Source of the DNA: Bryopsis sp. KO-2023
Lineage: Eukaryota > Chlorophyta > Ulvophyceae > Bryopsidales > Bryopsidaceae
Direction: 5' to 3'
NCBI GenBank assembly: GCA_030272585.1
Contig: BSYQ01000008.1
Location: 2,294,001-2,358,000, forward strand
DNA length: 64,000 bases
A program made the position numbers and the translations under genes. Position 1 is the first letter of the stretch, and the number at the start of each line of letters is the position of its first letter. The notes under the pieces were generated by a model, which worked only from the letters and a program-made list of their open reading frames with translations, did not search any database and was not told the DNA's origin. Below, in pieces: positions 1 to 11,892 of the stretch.

Positions 1-268
1 GAGGAAAGGGATGTGATTTCTGGTACTTGGTTGCATGCATAGGATGCCCGGATAACAGATAAAATGGTGTTTGGCATGCTGTCCCTCGGAAAATAAAAAA
101 GCAATAATGCTGCATAGAAACAAACAAATCCGTACGCATCGCGCATGCACTGCTAAATCATGGATAGGGAAAAACAGATCAGGAGCTGAAATTCAAACAC
201 TGTGTTTATCCCTTTCCATGAATTCAGCTCCTAATCTGAAATTGCAATGGAGGTTTAAAAGCTGGCAG

Positions 269-1855
269 GGGATTAACATTGACTGTCGAATGCACCCTGG
301 AGAAGTCTGACATGTGGTTATATCATTTTTTTTCAAACTTCTGTCAGGGATGAGGATGCAAAGGAATGTGGATTCGATATTTTCAAAGTTCTGATCGGTG
401 TGCCCAGTGTCAGCGGAAGGCCACTGGGTTTCAATGAGGTGCAGTTTTGACTTTAAAAAAAAAAAATCGATGGAGCTGTTTTACTTTCTTGAATGATTCA
501 GAGAATGTGGATAAAAATAAAATAAAATAGAAAAATAAAATAAAATGGAAAATGGAAAAAAAAATGTGTATGCCATCTTTGCATGTTGGTTTGGCAAAAC
601 GAAAATTCTCTCATGCAAAAAAAGTCTGCCGCTCGGATTTTTGTCATGCGTTTTATTTTTTTCGGCTTTTGTTCAGGTTTTGAAAGATTACCAGAAGTGG
701 CTGTTGACCACATCCATCGCAGACGGCATCGCTACGACCGACGACCTCGACGAAATCCTGGCCTGGGATCCGGTCCCCTTCCAGTGCCCTGACGGCACCA
801 GCCAGCTGGTTTGCAACCTAGTGGTGAACATGCAAGAAATCTTTGTCGATTCACTGTACTGTGGAAAGAAATTCCCAGATGGCGAGTTCTTAGCCAGAGA
901 CTGCGAGGCCGATCCATTGTGCGGAGTCGACGAAGATTCCGAGTGTGCAGTCGCCGAGGAGGTGCAAAATCGGGTGCAGCAAGGAATTCTGACGGCGTTC
1001 GTGGAATCCGTGGAAAACCCCCTGATTCGGGAGATTCTGGTGCCGTTTTTCACGTGTGCGAATCAAGCGGAGGCCGACTGCAAGGATATGTGCGTTTGGG
1101 ATGAGATTGCGGGTGAATGCGAGGCGGACGCTGCTTCGGTGATGCCGACTCTCGGGAAAACGGCCCGCGATCGCCCCGAGCCGCTGTGCCAGATGTTGGG
1201 AGGTGTGTTCGAATCGGGGTGTGTTGCAGCGAGCGCCAGCCAATGCAAGGGCAATCCAAAATGCGAAATTGATGAAGGTAGGATCTTTTTTGCTGATGAT
1301 GGGGTTTGGGGGAAGGATCCCCCCCCCCAAAAAAAAAAACTAAAAACTAAAAACTAAAAAGAACGTGCTAAGATGAGGAAGTTGTGGTGGTTTTCAAGCC
1401 ACCACATGAAGTTGATATGAAAAACCATCTGAGAGTGAGAATTTCTGTTCTAGGTGTGTTTTTATCAGTTCTAAAAAAACGGCAGTTATGATAAAACGTT
1501 AAATTATTTGAGCTTCCATTGTTCACTTTTTTTTTTTTTGGAGCAAAGTTGGCATGAACGTTTTTGAATCAGAATAAATAGGTATAAAAAAAAAGCCGCC
1601 GAGTCCTGAATCTGTCAATAGATGCTCATAACAGAAACGAATCAAGTTTTTTCGCTTTCGCGCACTTGATTTTTTTTTTTTTTCTCGATTTTAATCGTTT
1701 CGTTTCTGGTTGATGAAAAAACAGAGGGCGAATGCAGCCCCGATGAAGTCATTTTCCAGGAAGTTGTCTTGGCTGGGGATGCCGATTTCAAAAAATCTTA
1801 CGACAAGGTGGCTAAAAAGTGCAATGCTAAATTGAAGAAACGAGACTGTGAATGA
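269..1855 (+). CDS. Cys-rich hypothetical protein, 3' part (5' end outside window)
   Basis: I do not recognise this protein. Four exons join with matching phases: 269-304, 348-438, 677-1277 and 1725-1855 (TGA). The visible part is about 285 residues. It is acidic and rich in Cys, with three short repeats of similar spacing: C-x5-C-x7-C around CEADPLCGV, C-x3-C-x8-C around CKDMCVWDE, and C-x5-C-x7-C around CKGNPKCEI, the last spanning the final splice junction. The last exon ends in KKRDCE. Paired Cys of this kind suggest an extracellular or lumenal disulphide-bonded protein, but the N-terminus, where a signal peptide would lie, is missing. The first exon is only 36 nt and the least certain. 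Function is unknown. Confidence 0.6.
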
Positions 1856-2694
1856 ATCGAGAGAGCCACCATATGCGCACGTATTTTTTCCCCTTTTTTC
1901 GTTTTTTCCCCTTTTTTGTTTTTTTTTCTTTCTGTGTATTGTTCTTGTTTCTTTTTGTTGTTGTTTTGATGTGAATATCTGAAAGCTGGTGGTGATGCTC
2001 CTTCCCAAGTAGAAAATTGCTGGGCAATTTTGTTCATGGTGAAAACTGAATCATTCCAGAGGAGAGCGACAGTGGCTCCCTCTGGCAATATGTAATAATT
2101 GATCGATTGATTGTTTTGGAACGCTTGCGTCGATTCGATTGTATTACGTGTGGCTTCAATTGTTTTTAAACACACAACGATTCACAAAGGAGGAAATAAG
2201 GCCCCTGCCCCATGTGGTAGTCTTTTACATCCCTGATTTTTTCAGCTAGAAAACCACAATAGGAAATGCTTCAGCAAGTGGGAAGCCAGATCTCTCCAGT
2301 GGCACTCAGTCGAAACCCTGCTGGAGAGAAATTCAATGAGGGAAACCCCCAAAGGTTGATGTTAATGGTGCTGTCACCCCTTAACCATTGATATTATGTT
2401 CAAGAAGGGGTTAAAATCACAAAGCAGCCGCCAGATCTGTGTTTGCTTGAATACGAGCCACCCCAAGGGACTGGTGTGGTTCCTTCGACAGGGAACATTT
2501 GGAGGGTTGGATGAAGCTGGGGGGAAGTACCAGCGAAAAGTGAATGTGGTATTGAATAAACCCCTAACTTTGGACTGTCTATCCGTCTTATCAAGCTGTG
2601 CGGCACACCTTCGGACAAACAAACGAGAAAAACGCAGGGTTCTCCCGAGCAATCTTCAAGCGTTAAGTCCAACTAACCCCGATCCATTCTCAGA
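1856..2694. other. intergenic region, no gene seen
   Basis: This stretch holds the presumed 3' UTR of the upstream Cys-rich gene, including pyrimidine tracts at about 1890-1970, and the presumed promoter of the LRR gene. Short open frames occur on both strands, but none has splice-compatible edges or a familiar motif. Confidence 0.5.
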
Positions 2695-5600
2695 GTGCAT
2701 ACGATGACCTTGCGTGCGGCCGTGGTGGCCATTCTCATTTCGATCCCTTACGTAACGCGTGCAGAGTTTGTTCCTTGTCAGGTGCGTCCTGGAAAATCGC
2801 GATTTGGAAAAGCCATATGGGCAGCTGATGCAATGACTCATTCACCAAGTTCGGAATTCGGTTGTCATGCATGCAAGAAAAAAGGGTAAAGCTACTTGCA
2901 AAGGTTTGCAAAAATTGATGATTTTACAGATGGTGGTTTGGTATCAGAAGAAACGGTGGTGCCCCCATATATATGCTCCTAAGAAGCTCCTAAAAAAAAA
3001 CATTAAAGTCGCAAAATAATATATTGGTCAAATGAATTGAGATGAAGACGACATGTGCAGGCTGAGAGTGTCTGACCTGTGTTCCAGGGCGATTCGTTTT
3101 CTTTTTGGGATGCAGAACTGTTGAGTTGGCTGATTACAGTGGGACTGACGGAGCAAACTTGCTACGAAAATTCGATTGGACGTGTCAAGGTATCAACAAC
3201 ATTTTCGGGGGCAGTGCAGCCGATTCTAAACCTTCCTTGCGATGCGGTTGGTACATTGGCCAAGGATTTTTTTTTTTTTGAAAATTTCTGATAGCACCCT
3301 CCAACACTGGAGATGCTAGGATGGAAATAGGGATGCATCTGTAGTTAAATCACTGCCAGAATTTTCCAACTGGTATCTGTGGACTGCCACGTATATGTAT
3401 ATATACATAGGAATGAATGTTTAATTTACATTAGACAAACTTGCCCAACCAAGGCCGTCCACAACGAGGTGATTTAGCCCTGCCCTTGGTAAAAATCCAG
3501 CTCAGTAAAGTCAGCTCTAGAAAACCCTCCCTAAAGAAAAAACCTCTGCGAAAAAACCACTGGATAAAAATAAGGCCGCCACTGCAGCCCAAGAATTGAA
3601 AAAAGTACCTTAAGGGCCAACGTATATATACATATACTTAGTATATATATATATGTAGGAGCAAGGATATGTATGATGTTTGGTCGTGTTGGCTAAGACT
3701 GAAAAAATACAGAATTTTCTTTTTGTCACTGTATCTATTGGAACAAAAGAATTTTCCTCCTGGGTTTAGTCACAACACAAGAGTCTCTGGCAGCAGCCAT
3801 CCGCTCAAAAAACATTTGTGGTGCTGGTAGGCACTTCGGAGTGAATGGATTGGCATGGGGAATCGTTGGTCTGTCATAGAGCTTGATCTCAACCTCGATT
3901 CAAGGCACAAATACAAGGTTTATACTTTATCCTACCTTCTATGGAACCGTCAGGCCGATTGCATAGAAACCATTAATGCTAAGGCAAAAGGTTCGGCAGC
4001 CATAGGTAAGAGTAGAATATAAAACTCACCATATAGATTTGCAGCCATGCGGTTTTTTGCAGCTCGGTTTTGGATGGGGTGAATGCCATGTCAGACAGAA
4101 TTGGGGTGGTTTGCTGACAGCTGTGGGTGTTGTGTCCTGTACTGAAGAGATTTTGACCTCCTCTGAATTCCAATACCTGCCTGTCAAACATCTGGTGGCA
4201 GAGATTGACGGAACATATCTGGACGGGTCGTTTGCTTGCTACTCTTCATGGGCATTCCCCACGTCAGCCGCCGATTGCCCAGATACAATTGTGGATCTGT
4301 GGCTATCCGACTCCCTCCTCTCACTTGAAGTGAGGTCCAGTGAACTGCCACTCTCTGTTAATTATCGAAAACCGTTTTTTGCAAAATTAGAATCCTTTCC
4401 GAAATCGTTGCAGAAGCTGAACATAAAAAACACACAAATCGGTGGGGAGCTGCCGGAGTCGTTGCCACAGAGCATAAGTGAAATTGAGCTTGGGGAAAAC
4501 TTGTTCAAAGGAAAACTTCCAATGACCTGGGCAAAAGCAGCAAAATTGGAGGTTTTCGTGGTTCATGAAAGGGGCCTGCAAAAGTCAGACCTTTTGGATG
4601 ATAAAAATGTGTGGCCAGAGATCAGTGAGTTGGACGTATGCTTGGGCTCCCCTGGAAGAAGTCATCAGCAGGGGGAGGATTTCATAAGAAAAAGCCCTGG
4701 TGATTTGGAGCAGATGTTGTGCCAAGATTTGCACTGCCCTGGTTCTGGCTGTGATTCGGGGTGGAGATCATTGCAGTGTGGAAAAGTGAGTGCCTGAGAA
4801 AAGAGGGGGACATGGTGAAACAAATAGAGCAGAATCCACACTCGCTGACAGTTTTTCTTTTTTTTCACTCCCGTTTTCAATACTCTTATATTTGAACAGG
4901 TTTTTCCAGGATGGTTGATGTTCCATCACAATTTCATGTTTTGGACCCCGAAAGCTCAAAGCTTTTTTTTTTTTTAGAAGAAAGTTCCCGTTTTGTGACG
5001 TGGTATTGGGTTGGTAAAATAAAAGTAGATCGTGACGTGGTGTGACAGCGGCTGTAACACGTGACAAGGTACACGCAAGAGCAGTTTCAGTCCACGAACA
5101 GCTTTAAAACACACACAATCATACGAGTCCAAGAAGCAGAGAGTGCCAACCTCTCCAGATGGCTTTTTTTGTTCGTCTTGCCTGGAGGTGAGCTGGTATT
5201 CTTTTTTCAATTCGACAGTGGATAGGAGAGAAGGACGCGAAACTCGTTGCCCGCAGTTCTGACTACGCAGACCAGGGCATGCATGTCGACTACAAATGGG
5301 GACTCCCTCAGCCGCCACGTTCCTCCGCGTGCGATTACCAGCGCAGAAACATGTCGCCAGAAACGGACGAGTGCTTGAACGAGGCTTCTTCTCTTGCACG
5401 AATTGTTGGTGTGGAGACTGAGTGGCGTCCAGAAAATCAACCATCCGTGGAGGAGCTTTTCGATTCGTTCGGGGACCTTCCATGCTTGCAAGCCTTGCAG
5501 ATCACGGGTTGCCCTGGTGAGATGTCGCGTGTGCATGAAAGGAACGCAAACAAACACACGAGCAAAAATGTTTCTCTGCTCTTTTCGAGATCATCCATCA

Positions 5601-7047
5601 GAAGTCCATTTTATGGTGATTTAAGCTCAAGTCAGTTGTCAATTTGTCAATTTGTTGGGGTGGAACGACATGGGGATCTGTTGCTATTTTATCAGGTCGG
5701 TTGCCAGATCTGGGCACTCTCCACCAGCTTCGAAATTTGACCTTATTGTGTCCGAATAGCTCCAGAATCGCGGAGAACATGGGTTTGAAATTTCCACCGA
5801 GCCTGGAGAAACTCACAACGCAAGGCATTATGTTCGCCTCTGGTGAACTGTCTGACACGGTGTTGCCAAGGTTGAAACAACTCGACATCGCCGATTCGGG
5901 TTTGCCGCAGGATGTGCCTGTCGGACTGCAGCATATTCGTATCAAGCTGGATCCCACGAGTGAATGGGTGATTCCGAAGCGCTGGGCAGGGCTGACCGAG
6001 CTGAGGTCGATAGCTATCGAAGGCGTCCATCCCTCCGACCGCCTCCGACTCCAGCTCACCCCCGTGTTCAGCAACATGACATTGTTGGAAGACGTGGAAA
6101 TATGCTTGCGTACAGCCATTCCAGATCTCACCAGGGTTCAGCTTTGTAGCATGGACGTCGCAGTACATTTATGCACAACGAAGGGGACTCTCGGTTGCCG
6201 ACCCACGGACTTGGCCGTTGTGATCGCAATTTCGTGGTGCATACTTGGTGTTATGTTTGTGGTGTGCCTGTTGCATATCTGTTGTTGTCCAAAGAAGCAA
6301 GCGGCGGAGTCGGTCTACGATCAGTTGAGGGTGGAGGATTCGGAATTCCCAGAGGCTTTCACCCCGGTGTGCGCACACGCACGCGGGAGAGACATTATTA
6401 CCCCTGTCCACATGTGCCTGGCAGTGGTATATCTCGGCGCGGTTTGCTCGTATGTATGGCTGATTCTCGAAACGTTTCCATCCATATTTGCCAAAGTGAT
6501 GCTTGGGTTCGGGGTGTTTCATTGTGTCGTCTCTGTGCTGTTTTTCTGGAGATCCATAGCGAGCACAGGGAAATATGCGTTTTCTCGCAGCGATGCAAGG
6601 GGGAGCGCGCCTGGGCTGCTCGACACTGCTTGGTACTTTTGGCGTTTCAAAGGGGGGGCCTTCTCCCGATGCTTGAAAACTGCGCTTTTGGTTTTCGCTG
6701 CGCCGTTGGTGCTGGAATTCGCCAGCTTAATGCACGTGCTCACTGGCGGCGGAAAGATCACATGTATTTCTTCTGAGGTTGATTTTGGAGCCTATTTGTA
6801 CTGGAGAACCGTGGTGCAAGGTGCTGCTGTGTCCCCATTGCAAGCTATATTTCAGAGTGTCGTGTTCAACTTGCCGTTGGCCCAGTTCTATTCCATGTTA
6901 GCCACCCTCCATGTGCCGGTTTGGATGTTTGCGCTGACGCTGGCGTTGGCACAGTTGTCGATACTGGCGGCTGGGTTCATCATTCTTGAGGCAAGATGGG
7001 GGTCACGGAGCCAGCGGGACGCTGATAATGATGTTATTATAATTTAG
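2695..7047 (+). CDS. Leucine-rich-repeat protein with signal peptide and multipass membrane domain
   Basis: Five exons join in phase: 2695-2781, 3088-3189, 4063-4785, 5219-5516 and 5696-7047, giving about 853 residues. ATG 2704 is an alternative start, three codons in. Exon 1 encodes a typical signal peptide (hydrophobic AAVVAILISIPYV, then RAEFVPC). Residues ~65-570 contain irregular LRR segments (for example LESFPKSLQKLNI, LPQSISEIEL, LHQLRNLTLL, LPRLKQLDI) with interspersed Cys. The C-terminal third is hydrophobic, with likely membrane helices near residues 575-600, 642-662, 671-692, 729-752, possibly 772-800, and 810-836, then a short polar tail. No kinase domain follows. The architecture suggests a cell-surface sensor with an LRR ectodomain and a multipass anchor. 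The ligand and signalling output are unknown. An additional exon inside the 873-bp second intron cannot be excluded. Confidence 0.75.
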
Positions 7048-10027
7048 TTTTCAGTTTTGATCTCCCAAAACAGGTTGCAGAGTATTTGTGCTGGGACAAC
7101 CATGTTTGGCGGCTGTGAGTGCTGTGATGAGGAGTTTTTTGTTGTTGTTGAATGATTTTTTGTGGGAGGGACTTCTGAATCAAAAACAGGATGGATGGTG
7201 TGCCATCTCACCAACATGAGCGCCAAATTCAGTCCACCACTTTTTTTTGTATTTCTGTGACACAGTGATGTTTGTTTGTTTTTCAGTTCTTTCCATTATG
7301 GGTTTTGTGTACAATATGTAAACAATTCAGCTTCACAATCTCTCTCTTTTTTTTTTTTTTCTTTGTGAATGCTGGTAGCAACTTGGTGAATTGATTCCAA
7401 CTTCAGCTTTATATTCAATATATATATTCTTAACAAGTTGTTAAGAATAGCATTTCTCTCCAACCGACAAACCACATGCCACCACAACCCACCTTTCAAG
7501 TCTGGAAAGTTATTAAAACCACTTGGTCAACGTGTCAGAAAATCTTTGACCAAGTAGCTACATATAGCTCTTGTGAGGGAAACATCACAGTAGGACAATC
7601 ATCTCTCTTTTCTAATTCAGCCCCACTCACGGCTCCAGAAACTGCCTGCGGGTTTTCGTAATTGATCAATTGGATGTTTCATATAATTCTTGTGAAGACG
7701 ATCCAAAACAGAAAAAATTTTTATGTGAAACAAACCAAAAAAAATCACTGACCTATCGAAATTAGGATTAAAATATTTGACTTATTAGTCAATTATGATT
7801 GAAGATCTTTATCTTTTTTTTTATCTTTTACTTTTTAATTTTCTTAAGTATTTTTTTCGATCGCTTAAAAATTATATTGTTCAAAGAATTTAAAGCCAAG
7901 CAAAAAGATTTATTGATACGAAAAGAAGTAAGAAAAAAACACAAGTGATTATTTGGAACCCCTCTTGGACCCTTAAGTAAGGGAGCCACCGCGCCACGAC
8001 AAGGCGGGGGTTCCACCGCGGTGGAAAAACGAAGGTAGTCCCGGACTCGGCCGCCCACCCAACGTATCGGGCGGTCTTTCGAATTGCCCGGTCCGGGTGG
8101 TGGTCTTTTCCCCGGTGCCATGGCTAACCGAGGCGGAACCGACATAGCAATTGCTATGCAACCGATTCCAGGCGCACATGACACCGGGTAGACCCCGTAC
8201 CTATCTCGGGGTCGACCACGGCTTCGGATTGGTTCCTAGGAACACAAAAATTTAAAAAAATCAAAAATCAACGGACCGATCCGAACGAGTCGGAAAGGTC
8301 CGTGTGACTTGACTCTTCACCATGTCCGACGATGTAAAGTCGCAGAAAAATCCTCGTCAACCTGCACATTTCGTTCAAACATGGAACTTTGCGTTTCTGT
8401 CATGTTATGTTTCGTCGATGTTTTTGGAAACGTCTTCCGTTCGCAGCATCAGATCAAGCAGCTTCAAGATAGTACGTCCGAGCACGCGGGTTGAATAGCG
8501 AGGCGCCCGGTTCAGTATTCTCCGGTTTCCACCTTTGTTCGACAAAAGAGCGGAGTGCTCTTTTTCCTGCCAGAATCAGCGAATCTTCCCGGGCAAAGCT
8601 GCGTTCTCTCATTCTTTTCGGGAGAGTGGGAAGTCCTTGCGTCAGATCCGAACTCGGGCGTTTTGGAAAGACGCACCACTCGGGTGGTGGGATAGGCTCC
8701 GTGTCCCAAAAAACTGCCGCGGGATTTTCTGTCAGCAGAAACAACTTGCTCGCGTCGATAGGTGTATCGTAAAGTTTGTGTGAAAGAGTCGAAGTGCGTC
8801 CAGGAAACCGTCCAAAACTTTCTCATCCCCTGGTGTGGAGCTAAATTTCTTCTGGCCCGCTTGAAAGTTGTTTCATCTTTGAGTTAACAATCGAATGGTT
8901 TCCTCGCAAGGATAGAGCAAGAGGGGTGTATGTGGCAGCCAAAAAATAAGATCAACTTCTCTCTTTTCCTTGAGCCTTTTTTCATCCCACTGGAAAGGGT
9001 TTTGTTGATACTCAATGCATTGCTTTCAGTTGGTCTTTCATATGTACTAGACAGGGTCAAAACAATGCGTCAGGAAGTTCTCAATTTTAGGCATCCCTAG
9101 CTCTAAGAGTTGAGCTTTTTATTGAGGGGGGGGAAACAGTATCCCCTCTCACCCCCCCCCCAAAAAAAAAGAAAACCTCTTCATGCAAATTAAATTACAA
9201 ACAACACCTGGGATAATTGTAAAGAAAACATTGGCACAAAGATAACAACCCTCACAAAAGACCTCCAAGAATCCATTGTTCTGAGCTCGCCTAACCATCC
9301 CCAATTTTTTCGTTGGAAATCCAACACTTGCCCAAAACATCATGTTCGAAACAATTCACATAGAGAGCATATAAACCTAGAGCAAGTATCTGGGTGAAAA
9401 AAAAAGTAGCCTTGCGGCTGATCACTGGTTCCATAAAAAAACTCCATGTTCTTCAAAAAGCACATTTCCAAATTAACAAGAACCTAAATCAAATTCTCAA
9501 ATATTTTTTTAAAAACAACATTTTTGGAGGAGACAATCTTTCTTCTTTCTTTTTCATAGCCTTGCACAAAAAGCTGATCCACCTGATTATAAAGACCAAT
9601 GCCGGAATATTCACTGAAGGTCCAGTCGCTAAATATCACACTCCTCGGCATAATTCCACTTAACTTCCCCAGAGGTTTTCACAGTATTGTACAAACAGTC
9701 CAAGGTTTTATCCTTATTCTTCTTTGGTCATAGCACAAACAATCTTTCACCCCACCCCCACCCCCGACAAAAATATAGCATTTCAGGTCCACAGCTGAGT
9801 TACAAAACAAATCGGCAAATCTGATGCCTGTCCTGAAACATGTAATATTGCACACGAGCTGCCGTCTGGAATTCAGTTTTTACCTCTAACTTATATATAT
9901 TTTTTTTCAAGTATTAAGCAACAGAAGCCACCATGTTTCTGTGCACCACCCCACCAGGTCGTTAGTCATAGCACATTAGCTAGGTATGATTGGAATCGTT
10001 TTGTGGGAAGAGAAAGCAAATATTTTT
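7048..10027. other. intergenic region with a structured GC-rich block
   Basis: After the LRR stop codon, about 900 bp are AT-rich with homopolymer runs and no coding signal. A GC-rich, inverted-repeat-dense block at 7955-8303 is listed separately. A 58-codon frame starts at ATG 8322 (MSDDVKSQK...) and passes a possible donor GTACGT near 8470, but I found no matching downstream exon. From about 8850 to 10027 I see only AT-rich and C-run DNA. Confidence 0.5.
7955..8303. repeat. GC-rich block of nested inverted repeats (possible structured RNA)
   Basis: Within about 350 bp, successive segments can pair with themselves: GGAACCCC 7955-7962 with GGGGTTCC 8007-8014; CCCTT/AAGGG at 7970-7974 and 7979-7983; the perfect palindrome TTCCACCGCGGTGGAA at 8011-8026; CCGCCC 8051-8056 with GGGCGG 8069-8074; the palindrome CATAGCAATTGCTATG at 8143-8158; GACCCCG 8191-8197 with CGGGGTC 8207-8213; GTTCCTAGGAAC 8232-8243; and ACGGACC 8271-8277 with GGTCCGT 8297-8303 enclosing TCCGA/TCGGA. 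The flanks are AT-rich. I do not recognise it as rRNA, tRNA, SRP or RNase P RNA. It could be a structured non-coding RNA or a mobile-element fragment. Confidence 0.5.
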
Positions 10028-11892
10028 TTAGGATTGATCGATGTATAGGCCAGCCAGCGGACCAACGGTTTCATCTATTCTCTCCAGCAGCCATTCCAGC
10101 TCCACTGAGGTCAAACCTATACCGAATTCATGAGTTCTCACCCCTTCCACCAATGCAATTATAGGGACGTCTTGTTCATATCCTTTTATCCCCCGATATA
10201 TCCTGCTGATGACCTCTGGAGGTTTACTCAGCCGTCTCCAGGCCTCGCCCCCCTCATATTTTGTTTTTAATTTTCCTAGGCAGCACAAGGTTGGGTATGC
10301 GGAGCCAATTCGGAATGTCCCTCCCCTGATTTCCAGCACCGGCTTGCTCCACAAAAAACGAAATACGTGAAAAATTAGAAGGCCAGGTGGATAAAAGAGT
10401 ATCGAAGCTGCTGCCATTCCGTGAAAACCTATGTCCAGCAATAGCCCCATTTCAGGATTTGCTGTGAATTCACAGCAGTAATTTCTAAATTGAACTGCTA
10501 CTGGTGACTAAGGGAGAAGGACTATTGACCACTGGGGTAACAATCACTAATTCAAAGTGCCAATCTTGAAAAAGGAATTCATATCGTTTTTCATTTTTTG
10601 GGGGGCTTTTCACAAGGGGGTTGTGAAGGTGTCTGAAAAAGGTGGGAAAAAGGAGTGTTAGGGGGTCAATTGTTGAACAATACTGCTGAAGGAAGATATC
10701 TGATGAAACTCAGAAACTCACCTGAAATATATAAAAGGAAAGTGGCTGTTCCACAGATCGCCAGCCACAGAGCAAAAAAAATCGAGGGAATTACGCGCAC
10801 TCCAGGGGCTACCAAGCAATGTAACAATACAGCAGGAAGTTAGCCCTGGATTTGGAGAGGAAAACCGAAAACAGAACTGGCAATTTTTTGACATGGCAAG
10901 GATAGATTTTTTAAGAATTGAAGATTGTGGATTGATTGATCGATTTGCAGGGATTAATGGAGGGTTGGAAATAAAATTACCAGGGTCTTGTTTTTTCATT
11001 GGTTTTGAACAAAAACTGCCAACATTATGCGCAATGACACATAATGTAATAATTAACATGTACATGTTACAAACAAACAAACAAATGTCGATTGCCTGTC
11101 AATCAATCAATCAATCAATATTACATGCGTAGAAGCCAAGGCCTCTAGTATTTTTAGTGAGAGGGGGTGATTTTGTTTTTCCTTTTTGAATGACAATCAG
11201 TGTTTGTAGATACGGACCGGTGTAATAAAGCCTCTATTGCAACAACAAAAATTACGATTGCCTGTACAGAGAGGCCTTACCCAGCTCCACTGATGATGAT
11301 GACACAATGTTCAGCCGCCCAGGTCCTTGGAGAACCGTTGAAAGAGCCCAATCAGGGGCAGCGATGAGGTCGAGTTCATTATCAGTGCCCAACAATCTCG
11401 TTTCCTCCCTACCAAGTCAGAACGCCACGGCTCAGGCCTTCGCACATTTTGCATGTCGGCGTGACGCAAGCACCCGCCAGAAAAGTGCAAACACGCAGTT
11501 TCTTTTGGAAATCTCGTTGTCGGGCCGCACCCACCCGTCCTCTGTGTCGCAAAAGTCCTGAAATTGAATCTCCATTATGCTTTTCTACCTCGGATGGGCT
11601 GTGTGTTTCTTATCACTAAGTTCCGGTCGAAATTTGGTGCTTGTCTTAAAAGAAGAACGAAACGAGGCTGGATTACTGGTGCAACATAAAATAGAATTGC
11701 GTTCACTCACTCTGCAGGGTTAAACAATACACCCCGACTCGTCCTGTGTTTTACCATACAGCAGCCACAGCTCCGTTTGACGACTTGAAGTCCGCTCATC
11801 AACGCGACTTCCTCGTTAGTGGAACCTCGACGAAGGATGCATGCACTTGTGTGACCATGGGGATTTCTCGAAGCACAGTTTACGACCAGCAT
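10028..11892 (-). CDS. Small conserved-looking membrane protein (N-terminal exons tentative)
   Basis: The solid part is the last exon 10028-10461. It encodes two hydrophobic segments (around GMAAASILFYPPGLLIFHV) and then a soluble domain with VLEIRGGTFRIG and, near the end, HEFGIGLTSVELEWLLERI. That ending resembles small PH-like domains in plant and cyanobacterial membrane proteins; this family placement is only an impression. An upstream exon at 10722-10808 adds another hydrophobic helix (SIFFALWLAICGTATFLLY) and joins in phase. A possible first exon at 11711-11892 starts at ATG 11892, is Arg/Ser/Cys-rich like a transit peptide and ends at a good GTGAGT donor. A linking exon starting at 11557 would fit but is uncertain. 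Function is unknown. Confidence 0.5.
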
